Positions 43,568 to 52,458 are shown, counted from the stretch's first letter. The stretch: 64,000 nucleotides of DNA from JADLGL01 sp050184415 (GCA_050184415.1 JBFXAJ010000011.1:1-64000), one strand, 5' to 3'. Numbers and translations: made by a program. The notes: generated by a model from the sequence alone, not told the origin.

Positions 43568-44512
43568 ATGAGCAACGTCAAGGACGAGACGGACGCCATA
43601 CGCAATGCGCGCCTCCTCCGCGCCGAGAGCGCGGAGCGTGATGCCGCGCTTGCGCGCGCCGAATATGCCGCACGGGAAGCCGCCATCGATCTTCGCACCC
43701 TGGAGTTGCGCAAGCTTCGCCTGGAGCGCGATGCAGCGCTGGCCCGCGCGGCGGTGAGGGCAGCCAACGCCGCCAAGCGCAAGGCCGAAGCGGCCATTGC
43801 CGAGGCTCCCTCCGTCCCGATCCGGACTGCCCGAACCGGCGCGACGGAAGGCCAGCCTTCCCAGGCCGTGAAGGCGCCGGCAAAGGCAGCGCTGACCAAG
43901 AAGGCGCCCACGACGACAGCGCCCGCTGCGCCGCCTCCATCCAAAGTTGCCAAGACCGCCCCGACGAAGAAGGAAGCCGTAGCGTCGAAAAGGGCAGCCG
44001 CGCTCTCGAAGGAAAGCGCTAAGGCAGCCAGGACGCCGGTTTCCGGGACGAAGCCGAAGACATCGTCCAAGGCCGCGGCCCCAGCCGCGAAGACGAAGGC
44101 CCCAACGGCAAAGGCCAAGGCACCCGCCGCAAAGGCCAAGGCGCCGTCGGCAAAGGCGAAGGCACCGGTCGCGAAGACCAAGGCCGCGGCCGGCAAGACC
44201 AAGACCGCGGCTTCGAAGGGAAGTGCGAAGGCCGCAAAACCGGCCGCGAAGGCCCCAGCCAAGTCGGCCAAGAAGGCAGGATCCGGCAGGACTGCCCAGA
44301 AATCGGCAAAGCCGACGGCCTCCTCCGCCAACGGAAAGACGGCCGCCAGATCAGCCTCCGCGGGAAACGCGAAGGGCTCTCCAAAAGGCCCGAAGGCCCC
44401 CGCGCCGACAACCTCCGCGCGCAAGACGCCATCGGCCAGGACGGCCGCCTCGCGACCGTCGCCGCCGAAGGATTCCGGACGGTCAGCGGCGCGGCAGGCA
44501 CGGGGCGCCTGA
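43568..44512 (+). CDS. Histone H1-like Lys/Ala-rich protein
   Basis: 314 residues. The first 80 are a charged helix (RNARLLRAESAERDAALARAEYAAREAAIDLRTLELRKL is its core, given in part) that should form a coiled coil. From about residue 95 the chain is a repetitive disordered Lys/Ala/Pro sequence (units such as AKAKAPAAK, TKAAAGKTKTAASK), like eukaryotic H1 tails and bacterial H1-like proteins. It probably binds DNA or RNA. The repetitive tail could vary in length between strains. Confidence 0.65.
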   Translation: MSNVKDETDAIRNARLLRAESAERDAALARAEYAAREAAIDLRTLELRKLRLERDAALARAAVRAANAAKRKAEAAIAEAPSVPIRTARTGATEGQPSQAVKAPAKAALTKKAPTTTAPAAPPPSKVAKTAPTKKEAVASKRAAALSKESAKAARTPVSGTKPKTSSKAAAPAAKTKAPTAKAKAPAAKAKAPSAKAKAPVAKTKAAAGKTKTAASKGSAKAAKPAAKAPAKSAKKAGSGRTAQKSAKPTASSANGKTAARSASAGNAKGSPKGPKAPAPTTSARKTPSARTAASRPSPPKDSGRSAARQARGA

Positions 44513-44716
44513 CGGGGCCCGATATCGTCGCGACGGGGTATCAATTCCCGCGGCGCTGGACTATATCAGCGCCAGTTCGCTTTCAGGCAGCCCGCACGCA
44601 CAGACGTTGATGACAACGGCTGGCGGCGTTGTTGCCATTCTCCAATGATCGGCCCGGCCCACGCACTTCGAGGGCGCCGCCGGGTCAAGTCTCAGGAACG
44701 ACAGAAGGAATCCTCA

Positions 44717-44977
44717 ATGCTGGTGATGGTTCGCGACAACAACGTCGACCAGGCCCTCAAGGCCCTCAAGCGGAAGCTGCAGCGCGAAGGCGTGTTCCGC
44801 GAGATGAAGCGGCGCAAGTCCTACGAGAAGCCGTCCGAGAAGCGGGCGCGCGAGAAGGGCGAGGCGATCCGCCGGAACCGCAAGGCTGCCCGCAAGGTCG
44901 CGATTCGCGAAGGTCTCATCGCTGCTCCCAAGCCGAAGCCGCGGACATTCGGCGGCGGCGCGCCGGGCTACCGGTAG
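44717..44977 (+). CDS. rpsU: 30S ribosomal protein S21
   Basis: 86 residues from ATG 44717 (AGAAGGAA upstream). VMVRDNNVDQALKALKRKLQREG and FREMKRRKSYEKPSEKRAREK are the conserved S21 sequence. A C-terminal extension (KPKPRTFGGGAPGYR) is usual in alphaproteobacteria. The gene stands alone rather than in the rpsU-dnaG-rpoD operon of gammaproteobacteria. Confidence 0.97.
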   Translation: MLVMVRDNNVDQALKALKRKLQREGVFREMKRRKSYEKPSEKRAREKGEAIRRNRKAARKVAIREGLIAAPKPKPRTFGGGAPGYR

Positions 44978-45030
44978 CCGTCCCGGAACCTCGCCAACGC
45001 TCGTCCGTTCCCTCCGAAAGGAGATGAGCG

Positions 45031-45486
45031 ATGGACGAGATCACCGCGAGGGTCCGGAGGACCATCGGAGCGCCGCCGGCCGTGGTCTGGGCGGCGCTGA
45101 CGGATGCGTCCAAGCTGAAAGCGTTCTTTCTCGGCGCCGATGTCGAGACCGACTGGGCCGTCGGCCACCCGATCATCTTCAGCGGCGAATTCAACGGCAA
45201 GGCGTACCGCGACAAGGGCGAGATCCTCGAATTCGCGGAGGAACGCCGGCTGAGCTTCTCGCACTACAGCCCGGTCACGGGCGCTGCCGACACTCCCGAG
45301 AACTACCACGTCGTCACCTTTGACCTCGTGCCCGTGATGGGCGTGACCGAGGTGACGCTCACGCAGAGCAACCTCACCGGCGGCGTCCGGGAGTCCGACC
45401 TGACGAACCGCCCCGAGTTCGAACGGAACTGGACGACCCTTCTCGAGGGCCTGGACCGCGTCGTGACCGGTTCGGCGGCCGCGTGA
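45031..45486 (+). CDS. SRPBCC/AHSA1-domain protein
   Basis: 151 residues; AAAGGAG lies just before ATG 45031. ARVRRTIGAPPAVVWAALTDASKLKAFFLGADVET is the usual opening of the AHSA1 branch of START-like folds, and the end FERNWTTLLEGLDRVV is their final helix. Such proteins bind hydrophobic ligands or help stress-related chaperones; often they accompany ArsR regulators, though none is adjacent here. Confidence 0.8.
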   Translation: MDEITARVRRTIGAPPAVVWAALTDASKLKAFFLGADVETDWAVGHPIIFSGEFNGKAYRDKGEILEFAEERRLSFSHYSPVTGAADTPENYHVVTFDLVPVMGVTEVTLTQSNLTGGVRESDLTNRPEFERNWTTLLEGLDRVVTGSAAA

Positions 45487-45586
45487 CGGCGCCTCCGACG
45501 CCCTCCTTTTTGTCGCCGCGCCCGTTGCGCCGCCGCCATCGCGGTGCCATCTCGACCCGTGACCGGAGAAACTTGGGGAACGCGTG

Positions 45587-45763
45587 ATGGCGGATGACGG
45601 CAAGACCTTCAAGAAGGCCCCGCCCCGGAAGGCCGCCAAAGGGCGGAAGGTCGCGATTTCCGCCGAAGCGCGCGAGATAGACGCGGCCGAGATCCGCCTC
45701 CGCGACGAACGCGAGAAGAACTACGGTCTGTTCCTCGCTCCCGAGGACACGAAGCGCCGCTAG
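45587..45763 (+). CDS. Small basic conserved protein
   Basis: 58 residues: MADDGKTFKKAPPRKAAKGRK, VAISAEAREIDAAEIRLRDER and KNYGLFLAPEDTKRR. A basic, probably disordered N-terminus is followed by an amphipathic charged helix. GGGGAA lies ten bases upstream of the ATG. No family recognised; codon use and start context support it as real. Confidence 0.55.
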   Translation: MADDGKTFKKAPPRKAAKGRKVAISAEAREIDAAEIRLRDEREKNYGLFLAPEDTKRR

Positions 45764-45892
45764 GTGCCGCGGGTATCGCCGGCAGACGGCGCGTCGGTGC
45801 CGGCGTCCCACCCCCACCATCGGCGCATGTCTCGGCAGGCCCCTTTCGTGTTAGGCAAGGGGCCATCGCGTGATCCTTCGGAGGGCACGAAA

Positions 45893-46510
45893 ATGAGCGA
45901 CGCGCCGATTTCCCGAGGCTTCTTTCGCCGCAAGGAGCGCGACGATTTCGGCGGCCGGCTGCCGCCCGGCCAGCACCTCGTGACCGACTTCCCCGTCCTG
46001 TCGGCAGGCCCGACGCCGGTGCCGGACCTCGCGCGCTGGAGTTTTTCGCTCCGCCGCGGCGGCCAGATCATCGCGCGATGGAACTGGCAGGAGTTCAACG
46101 CCCTGCCCCAGACCGACCTCACGGTCGACATCCACTGCGTCACGACCTGGTCGAAATTCGACACGAGATGGCGCGGCGTCCTCGTCGACACCCTGTTCAC
46201 CGTGGCGGGGATCGAGGACCCGTCCGGCTACGCGATGCTCCATTGCGAGGGCGGCTACACCACCAACGTCCCGATCGCCGACCTCGTCAACGGCAAGGCG
46301 ATGGTCGCCACGATTTATGACGGCCAGCCCTTGCCGCCGCCCCATGGCGGGCCGGCGCGCATGCTGGTGCCCCATCTCTATTTTTGGAAGAGCGCGAAAT
46401 GGGTGAAGTCGCTCGACTTCATGGACAGCGACGCTCCCGGCTTCTGGGAGCAGCTCGGCTATCACATCTACGGCGATCCGTTCCGTGAACAGCGCTATGC
46501 GGGCGACTGA
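45893..46510 (+). CDS. Sulfite-oxidase-like molybdopterin oxidoreductase
   Basis: 205 residues from ATG 45893 (GGAGGG upstream). A compact oxidoreductase molybdopterin-binding domain: LVTDFPVLSAGPTP, WNWQEFNALPQTDLTVDIHCVTTWSKFDTRWRGV and GYTTNVPIADL. The Cys in DIHCVTTWSK is the expected molybdenum ligand. No export signal, so it is cytoplasmic, unlike MsrP/YedY. It overlaps by 14 bases the reductase gene that probably supplies or takes its electrons. Confidence 0.9.
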   Translation: MSDAPISRGFFRRKERDDFGGRLPPGQHLVTDFPVLSAGPTPVPDLARWSFSLRRGGQIIARWNWQEFNALPQTDLTVDIHCVTTWSKFDTRWRGVLVDTLFTVAGIEDPSGYAMLHCEGGYTTNVPIADLVNGKAMVATIYDGQPLPPPHGGPARMLVPHLYFWKSAKWVKSLDFMDSDAPGFWEQLGYHIYGDPFREQRYAGD

Positions 46511-47261
46511 AGAGCCCGGCCTCCCCGGCGGCCGCCTCCTGTGGCGCACCGCCACGGTCCTCGAGCTCATCGAAGAGACGCCGCAGGTCCGCAGCCTCGT
46601 GCTCGACGTGCCGGGCTGGCCCGGACATCGCGCCGGGCAGCATGTCGACGTGCGCCTGACCGGCGAGGACGGCTACCAGGCGCAGCGCAGCTATTCGATC
46701 GCCTCGCCGCCCGAGGAACGCACCCTGACGCTGACGGTGCAGCGCCTCAGCGACGGCGAGGTGTCGCCGTACCTTGCGACCGCGGTCGTTCCCGGGGACC
46801 AGTTCGAGATCAGAGGCCCGATCGGCGGCCACTTCGTGTGGACGACGGAGATGGGCGGACCGCTGTTCCTGATCGCCGGCGGCTCAGGCATCGCCCCGCT
46901 GATGGCGATGCTGCGGCATCGGCAGGCGGTGGGATCGCAGATCCCCGCTCTCCTCCTCTATTCGTCGCGCACCAACAACGACATCATCTACCGCGACGAG
47001 CTCGAGCAGCTGGCGGCGGCCGGGAACGGCCTGTCGGTCATCCATACGATCACCGACATTCCGTGGCCGAGCTGGGCCGGCTACACGCGCCGGATCGATG
47101 CGGCGATGCTGACCGAGGTGGGCATTCCGCCGGCCGAGCATCCGCACATCTACATCTGCGGACCGACCGGACTCGTGGAAGCCGCGGCGCGGCTCCTGGT
47201 CGAGCTCGGCCACGACCCGACGGCAATCAAGACCGAGCGGTTCGGTCCGACCGGAACCTGA
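46497..47261 (+). CDS. FAD/NAD(P)-binding reductase partner of the Mo enzyme
   Basis: 254 residues from ATG 46497 (GTG 46485 possible). The FAD-binding barrel has AQRSYSIASPPEER (the RxYS motif), and the pyridine-nucleotide domain has LFLIAGGSGIAPLMAMLRH and HIYICGPTGLVEAA. No 2Fe-2S domain is attached, so it belongs to the ferredoxin-reductase-like type. The close overlap with the sulfite-oxidase-like gene suggests that both form an electron-transfer pair with reduced pyridine nucleotide as donor. Confidence 0.9.
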   Translation: MRATEEPGLPGGRLLWRTATVLELIEETPQVRSLVLDVPGWPGHRAGQHVDVRLTGEDGYQAQRSYSIASPPEERTLTLTVQRLSDGEVSPYLATAVVPGDQFEIRGPIGGHFVWTTEMGGPLFLIAGGSGIAPLMAMLRHRQAVGSQIPALLLYSSRTNNDIIYRDELEQLAAAGNGLSVIHTITDIPWPSWAGYTRRIDAAMLTEVGIPPAEHPHIYICGPTGLVEAAARLLVELGHDPTAIKTERFGPTGT

Positions 47262-47277
47262 GGAGAGGGAGGAGAGC

Positions 47278-47550
47278 ATGGCGGAGAACGTTGCCGACTT
47301 CATCCCGGTGGACGGCAACGCCGTCGCCGGCGACCTCGACGGGCTGTTCGCGTTCGACGTCACGACCGCAAGGGTATCGTGCGACGGCTGCGGCCGCGTC
47401 GCCGAGATCGGCGCGGTCCGTGTCTATGGCGGCGCGATGGGCTCGATCTTCCGCTGCACGAATTGCGACACTGCCGTGTTCCGCCTGGTGCGGACGCCCC
47501 ATGGCTTCGTGATGGACATGCGCGGCGCCAAGGCGTTCCGGGTCGGCTGA
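47278..47550 (+). CDS. DUF6510 zinc-ribbon protein
   Basis: 90 residues, 16 bases after the reductase gene, with GGAGGAG just before the ATG. Four cysteines in two pairs (VSCDGCGRVAEIG and FRCTNCDTAVFRL) form a zinc ribbon. The small family (DUF6510) repeatedly follows this oxidoreductase/reductase pair in actinobacteria and alphaproteobacteria, as I recall, so it is probably the third component of the system. Its role is unknown. Confidence 0.8.
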   Translation: MAENVADFIPVDGNAVAGDLDGLFAFDVTTARVSCDGCGRVAEIGAVRVYGGAMGSIFRCTNCDTAVFRLVRTPHGFVMDMRGAKAFRVG

Positions 47551-47556
47551 CGCCGG

Positions 47557-47775
47557 TTACCCTGCCCGCGCGAGGCTTGGAGCGGGAACGGGATGACCGA
47601 GTTCGACCGCCATCTCGATCCAGGCGTCGATGGCGTCCTTGACGTTGGCGATCGCTTCCTCCGGCGTGCTGCCGTCGGACATGCATCCGGGAAGGTCGGG
47701 GACGCGAGCGGCGAACCCGCCGCCATCCTCTGCCGGGAGCGGCTCGACGACCACGCTGTATCTAAGGGTGCTCAA
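47557..47775 (-). CDS. hicB: HicB-family antitoxin
   Basis: 72 residues from a TTG at 47775. RYSVVVEPLPAEDGGGFAARVPDLPGCMSDGSTPEEAIANVKDAI is the partial RNase H-like HicB domain (shown in part). There is no C-terminal DNA-binding domain, so this is the short form. It overlaps the end of the upstream hicA frame by 14 bases. With the toxin broken, it may be an orphan antitoxin. Confidence 0.85.
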   Translation of the reverse strand: MSTLRYSVVVEPLPAEDGGGFAARVPDLPGCMSDGSTPEEAIANVKDAIDAWIEMAVELGHPVPAPSLARAG

Positions 47776-47994
47776 GCGACGCTACCTCGTCGAGGAACCT
47801 GACCAGATCCCGAATATGGGAGGCTTGATCGGCCGGCGATGGGGGATCGTCAACATCCTCGCCATGGCCGGGTGACCGATCCGATAGTGAGACCCTCCCC
47901 CGCGTGGAGCCTCGCATCGTAGACCATAGTCGCGGCACATGGCGGCCACGTCGTCGATCGACCAATTGGCGAACGGATTTTCACGCAACCGCAC
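47762..47994 (-). pseudogene. hicA: HicA toxin gene with frameshift
   Basis: From about the GTG at 47994 the reverse strand reads VRLRENPFANWSIDDVAAMCRDYG, then APRGGGSHYRIGHPAMARMLTIPHRRPIKPP, the HicA double-stranded-RNA-binding-like fold with the catalytic His in GGGSHYRI. At about 47825 the homology changes frame by one base to HIRDLVRFLDEVASLEHP, the normal last helix. In the original frame the chain ends instead at 47782 after unrelated residues. Either a true inactivating deletion or a sequence error. Confidence 0.65.
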
Positions 47995-48118
47995 CAGCCG
48001 CTTGGTATGGCCGACTCCGAAACGCTTCCGCCCCCGAGCGGCAACCGAGAATCCACCCCCCCCTACCGGAACCGGTCGAGCGCGGCATTGGCCGCGCCCG
48101 ACACAGTCCCGTTCAAGC

Positions 48119-48988
48119 CTACATCGGGAACATCGGGGCATTCGGATCGAAGGCGAAGAAGGCCTCGATCGTCTCCACGAGCCAGCCATTGGCGTCGATG
48201 ACGACGCCGATATGAGTGGTGCCGGGCAGGACCGCGAGCTGGTCCTCGGTGAGGCCGACATAGTCGCCGCCGACGTCGCCGCCGAGAAGCTGGAACATCT
48301 CCACGGCCTGGTCGAGGGTGACGACGTCGGCGTCGCCGACGACGATCAGCGTCGGCGCGGCGATCCCGGCGACCTGCTCCGGCGTCCAGCCGGTGAACGA
48401 AAACTCGAGCTCCTTGATCTTGTCGACTACCGCAGGGAAGGCATTCGGATCGGGGGCGACGGCATTGAAGGCGTCGCGCATGAAGCCGTCGAAATCCTCC
48501 GCGCGCATCGCTTCGACGCCGGGCAACAGTTCAGCGCGGTAGCCTTCGGCGTTGAAGGCGGTCGATGCCAGCACAAGCTTGTTGACCCGCTCGGGATAGC
48601 TGATCCCGATTTCGAGCGCGACCGACGCGCCCATCGAGTAGCCGACGACGTCCGCCTGCTCGATGCCGAGATGATCCATCACGCCGATCACGTCGCTTGC
48701 GAAAGCCGCGTAGGTGAAGGGGCGGCCGATGTCCTCCGTATGGCCGTGACCCTGGAACTCGACCGCGATCACCTGGTGGTTCTGCGCCAGCGTGGTCAGC
48801 GTGTTGCCCCAGAGGCTGATCGGGGCGAAGGCACCGTGGAGAAGTAGCAGTGGCTCTCCCGTGCCGTGGATCTCGTAATACATCGACAGCCCGTTGACCT
48901 CGGCGTAGCCGGTCTGCGGCGCTTCCTGCGCGAAGGCCACGGGGGCCGCGATGACGAGCGCCGCGGCGGCGATGGTGGTCCTGAACAT
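48119..48988 (-). CDS. Exported alpha/beta hydrolase
   Basis: 289 residues with a signal peptide (TTIAAAALVIAAPVAFAQE). The hydrolase fold is complete: oxyanion region LLLLHGAFAPISLWGN, nucleophile elbow GYSMGASVALEIG with Ser, acid in LIVVGDADVVTL and His in LPGTTHIGVV. The substrate is unknown; such periplasmic hydrolases act on esters, lactones or epoxides. About 85 bases upstream lies a repeated AACCGATAGGTT-type element that is a likely operator. Confidence 0.88.
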   Translation of the reverse strand: MFRTTIAAAALVIAAPVAFAQEAPQTGYAEVNGLSMYYEIHGTGEPLLLLHGAFAPISLWGNTLTTLAQNHQVIAVEFQGHGHTEDIGRPFTYAAFASDVIGVMDHLGIEQADVVGYSMGASVALEIGISYPERVNKLVLASTAFNAEGYRAELLPGVEAMRAEDFDGFMRDAFNAVAPDPNAFPAVVDKIKELEFSFTGWTPEQVAGIAAPTLIVVGDADVVTLDQAVEMFQLLGGDVGGDYVGLTEDQLAVLPGTTHIGVVIDANGWLVETIEAFFAFDPNAPMFPM

Positions 48989-48999
48989 TGGGTCTCTCC

Positions 49000-49362
49000 T
49001 CTCTGCGTTTGGACAAGGGCTTGCCGTTCCGGGAGACGGGCTCGTCTCCCGGACGTCACTTCCAACCGGTATTTAACCGATAGGTTGTTAACTGATTGGT
49101 TTAATATCGGCGATGGGCTGGCATGTCAAGCGCTTGGCGGGCGGCCGAGGGGACTGCGCATTCCGAATGCGCCCCCTGCCACACACTCCGTTTGAGCCTC
49201 CCCCCGGTGGAAGGTTGCGACTGACAAGGAGCAAGCTTCGGTAGGGGGACGGCGGTTCGGCGGGCATCACTGCCCATCAATGGTCTCCACCCGAACGGGC
49301 TGCGCGCGTTCGACCTCCCCACCAGGGGGAGGTTCAGCCTAGGGTGATGCGAGAATCCCGGA
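49000..49362. other. Intergenic stretch with operator-like and hairpin elements
   Basis: No gene seen. Besides the tandem 12-mers at 49075-49101 it has a stem-loop ACCTCCCC / GGGGAGGT at 49313-49333 just beyond the stop of the ABC transporter gene, which may stop its transcription, and GC-rich CTCCCCCCGG tracts like those near 63820. Confidence 0.4.
49073..49101 (-). promoter_or_regulatory. Tandem operator-like repeats before the hydrolase gene
   Basis: AACCGATAGGTT (49075-49086) is a perfect AACC/GGTT palindrome; AACTGATTGGTT (49090-49101) repeats it 15 bases on with two changes. A further AACC lies at 49064. The AT-rich block is upstream of the divergent hydrolase start at 48988, the position of a regulator binding site. 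No regulator gene is adjacent. Confidence 0.45.
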
Positions 49363-51189
49363 TCAGGCGGCCAGCAACTGGTACGTCGCGAGTTCGCGAT
49401 ACAGCGGCGATGCCTGAAGCAGCTCGGCGTGCGTGCCGCTCGCGACGACCTTGCCGGCGTCGAGGACGATGATGCGGTCGGAGTCGACAACGGTCGCCAG
49501 GCGATGGGCGACCACCAGCACCGTCCGCTCGGCGCCGGCCTTGCGGAGCGCTTCCTGCAGCACCGCCTCGGTGCGGGCGTCGACCGACGAGGTCGGCTCG
49601 TCGAGGAGGAGGAGGTCCGACCCGGCGAGGAGCGCGCGCGCCCAGGCGAGGCGCTGGCGCTGGCCGCCGGAGAGGAGGACGCCGCCGTCGCCAACGGCCA
49701 TGTTGAGACCCTCCGCCGATCGGTCGATCAGGGACGACAGGCCGACCGCGTCGAGCACGGCGAGGAGTTCGGCGTCGGTCGCATCGGTGGCCGCGAGCCG
49801 GAGGTTCGACTCCAGCGACCCGGCCAGCACCGGCGCTTCCTGCTCGACATAGGCGATGCGGCGGCGGAGGTCCGACCGCCGCATCGCCCGCACATCGGCC
49901 CCATCGAAGCGGATCGTGCCTGAGGTCGGGTCGTAGAACCGTTCGATCAGCGCGAGGACCGAGGACTTCCCCGCTCCCGACGGACCGACGATCGCCGTGC
50001 GCGAGCCGCGTTCCACGTGAAACGATACGCCGCGAAGGACGGGCGGCCCTTCGGCATAGGCGAAGCCGACGTCGTCGAATTCGAGGAGCGGCGCCCCGGA
50101 CGGCGGCGGCTCATCCTGCACCGATGACGGAGACAGCCGGGCTTCGTCGGCCTCCTCGAGCGGCAGCTTCAGCACCTCCTGCATCCGGTCGAGCGCGGCG
50201 AGGCCGGCCTGGATCGTGGTGAAGGCCCCGATCGCCGAGCCGAGCGGCAGGACGAGCGCGAAGAGGTAAAGAAGGAAGGCGACGAGATCGCCTATCTCCA
50301 TCGCGCCGGTGACGACGCGGTAGCCGCCATAGCCGAGCACGATGACGAACGCGCCCTGGATGCAGATCGACATGATCGGCTGCACGAAGGCGCCGAGCGC
50401 CGCCATCCGGACGCCCTGCCGGTAGACCTTCTCCGCCTCGCCGCTGACCCGCTCCGACTCCCGCTCCACGGCGCCGGACGCCCGCACGGTGCGGATCGCG
50501 CCGAGGACGCGCTCGACCGCAGCGGTCATGTCGCCCACGCTGTTCTGCGCTTGGCGGCTCGCGTTCCGCATCGCAAGGCCGAGCCCGAGGACGGCGACCG
50601 TGCCGATCAGGATCGCGACCAGCGTGATGCCGAGGAGGAGCGGGTCGATCGTCGCCATGAGGACGACCGCGCCGAAGAACATCAGGACCGACGAGACGAT
50701 GTCGAAGAGGCCCGAGGTGATGACCGACCGGAACAGCGTCGTATCGGCGCCGACCCGGCTGATCAGGTCGCCGACCCGCCGATGATCGAAGGTTGCGATC
50801 GGCAGGCGGAAGAGATGCGAGACCATCGACCGCCGCGCCCCGAGCACGACACCTTCCGCCGTGCGCCGGAGGAGGAACGACTGGAGCGCACCGAAGGCGG
50901 CGCCGCCGATGGTGACGGCGATGAGAAGGATGAGCGGCGTCGAAAGCTCGATGTCCTGCCCGACCCCGTTGATCAGCGTCTGGAGGATCAGGGGCTGGAA
51001 CAGCGCGAGGCCGCTCGCGACCAGCGACACGACCATGATGATTGCGATCGTCGTCTTGTGGTCGGCGATGTATGGCCAGACATCGCGGAGCTTGGCGCGG
51101 GTCTTCCGCGCTGGCGCGTCGGCGATAGGAGCTTTGGCCGCCTCGCCTTCGCCCTGCCGCTCGGGCAAGGCACGATCCTCGTCGCGCAT
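49363..51189 (-). CDS. ABC exporter, fused membrane and ATPase domains
   Basis: 608 residues from ATG 51189. Six transmembrane helices (from IAIIMVVSLVASGLALFQPLI) precede the ATPase with Walker A VGPSGAGKSSVLAL, Q-loop AYVEQEAPVLAG, signature LLSGGQRQRLAWARALL, Walker B LLLLDEPTSSVD and His switch in VVAHRLATV. It is of the multidrug/lipid exporter type; the absence of partner genes indicates a homodimer. An in-frame extension to 51453 has no family similarity. Confidence 0.9.
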   Translation of the reverse strand: MRDEDRALPERQGEGEAAKAPIADAPARKTRAKLRDVWPYIADHKTTIAIIMVVSLVASGLALFQPLILQTLINGVGQDIELSTPLILLIAVTIGGAAFGALQSFLLRRTAEGVVLGARRSMVSHLFRLPIATFDHRRVGDLISRVGADTTLFRSVITSGLFDIVSSVLMFFGAVVLMATIDPLLLGITLVAILIGTVAVLGLGLAMRNASRQAQNSVGDMTAAVERVLGAIRTVRASGAVERESERVSGEAEKVYRQGVRMAALGAFVQPIMSICIQGAFVIVLGYGGYRVVTGAMEIGDLVAFLLYLFALVLPLGSAIGAFTTIQAGLAALDRMQEVLKLPLEEADEARLSPSSVQDEPPPSGAPLLEFDDVGFAYAEGPPVLRGVSFHVERGSRTAIVGPSGAGKSSVLALIERFYDPTSGTIRFDGADVRAMRRSDLRRRIAYVEQEAPVLAGSLESNLRLAATDATDAELLAVLDAVGLSSLIDRSAEGLNMAVGDGGVLLSGGQRQRLAWARALLAGSDLLLLDEPTSSVDARTEAVLQEALRKAGAERTVLVVAHRLATVVDSDRIIVLDAGKVVASGTHAELLQASPLYRELATYQLLAA

Positions 51190-51519
51190 TCTCGTTCCTG
51201 CCCTGCTTGGTTGGCTTTGCCGGCAGCGGAGAGATAGGAACGGCCTCCCGTCATCACCAGCTACCGGAACGGGGGAAGCTGCGCTGCGCGTGTCCGCGCT
51301 CGCCGCGGCCTCGGCCTCTTGGGGGAAGCCGCGGCGCCGAAAGGTCTCCGCCCGCCAGCTGCCGCCAAAGCGCAACGCCCTGAAGATTTCCGCGACACAG
51401 ATGGTAAGAAGGCCGCCTCCGATGCGACAATGGCCCGGCGGACCGCCCGGCAAGGCGGGCCAACCGAAGGCGCCGCCTCACTGCCCGCGCCGCATCGGGA
51501 CGAGGGTTGCCGAAGACCG

Positions 51520-52458
51520 ATGAAGTTCCTCGCCCGGCTGACCATCTTCGACTTCGCGCTCGTCATTGCGTTCGTCATCGTCGGCGCGATCTGGGCCGGG
51601 CAGCGCTCGGCTCCGGCGCCTGAGGCCGCCTTCCAACCGGCGGTGACGGCCACCGCCCCGACCGCCGCCGAGGCGACCGATGCGGCGGTGGACGCGATCG
51701 TTGCGGCCGACGGCCCCGCCTTCGTCGCCGCCCTCCTCGACGTGGCGAATGCCGCCGGCGACACCGGAAACATCGAGGCGATGGCGGCGGTCGCGGCGTT
51801 TGCGGACGCCTTCGCGGGAGGCGACGACCGGACCTACGAGAACGCGGCGCTCCGGCTCGAGGAGATGGCCGACGACCCCGTCGTCGGACCGCTGGTGCGC
51901 CGGATGAGCACGGCCTTCGTCTCGGCCGTCATGGACTTTCCCGTCGGTCCGGCAGCGCAGGGTACCGAGTGGGCGCAAATCCTCGTGCTGCCCACTGGCG
52001 ACACGCCGATCATCGGCCCGTTGCCGGGTTCGGTGACCTGGAGCGTCACGCCGGACGGGGCGATGGTTGCCGGCGCGATCACGATCCCCGACGGCCCGCT
52101 GACCGGAACCGTCACCATCGCCGCCGCGAGCGCACCCGGCACCGATATCGACATCGTCGCCGCGTTTGGCGGCCCGCTCGCGCTGGCCCCGATCGCCCGC
52201 ATCGACTCCGTCTCCCACGGCGATGGCCGGCTGGCCTATGACGAGCCGTTCGATGCCGACCTCCGGATCGACGGACCCTGGCAGGTCACCGCAGGACTAT
52301 CGTCGGCGTCGTCGGGCAATATCTTCGCCCTCCGGGAGGCCGAAACCCTGGCGTGGAGCGGCGTGCTCGCGGATGGCGGGCGTTTCGTCATTCGCGTGGT
52401 GATGGGCGACACGGGCCGCAGGGCCATCGAGGAACTCGACCGCACCGGGCGGCTGTGA
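51520..52458 (+). CDS. Membrane-anchored protein with a beta-rich C-terminal module
   Basis: 312 residues from ATG 51520. One N-terminal helix (IFDFALVIAFVIVGAIWAGQ) anchors a long exported part. Residues about 35-130 are Ala-rich and helical; from about 165 begins a beta-rich module (GSVTWSVTPDGAMVAGAITIPDGPLTGTVTIAA) that looks related to modules in the next two genes. Same orientation, 100 bases before the first ClpP-like gene. No known family. Confidence 0.55.
   Translation: MKFLARLTIFDFALVIAFVIVGAIWAGQRSAPAPEAAFQPAVTATAPTAAEATDAAVDAIVAADGPAFVAALLDVANAAGDTGNIEAMAAVAAFADAFAGGDDRTYENAALRLEEMADDPVVGPLVRRMSTAFVSAVMDFPVGPAAQGTEWAQILVLPTGDTPIIGPLPGSVTWSVTPDGAMVAGAITIPDGPLTGTVTIAAASAPGTDIDIVAAFGGPLALAPIARIDSVSHGDGRLAYDEPFDADLRIDGPWQVTAGLSSASSGNIFALREAETLAWSGVLADGGRFVIRVVMGDTGRRAIEELDRTGRL

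Noticed and set aside
49073..49091. CtrA box before the hydrolase gene
   Set aside because: TTAA elements are 11 bases apart and are better explained as parts of the AACC/GGTT palindromes.
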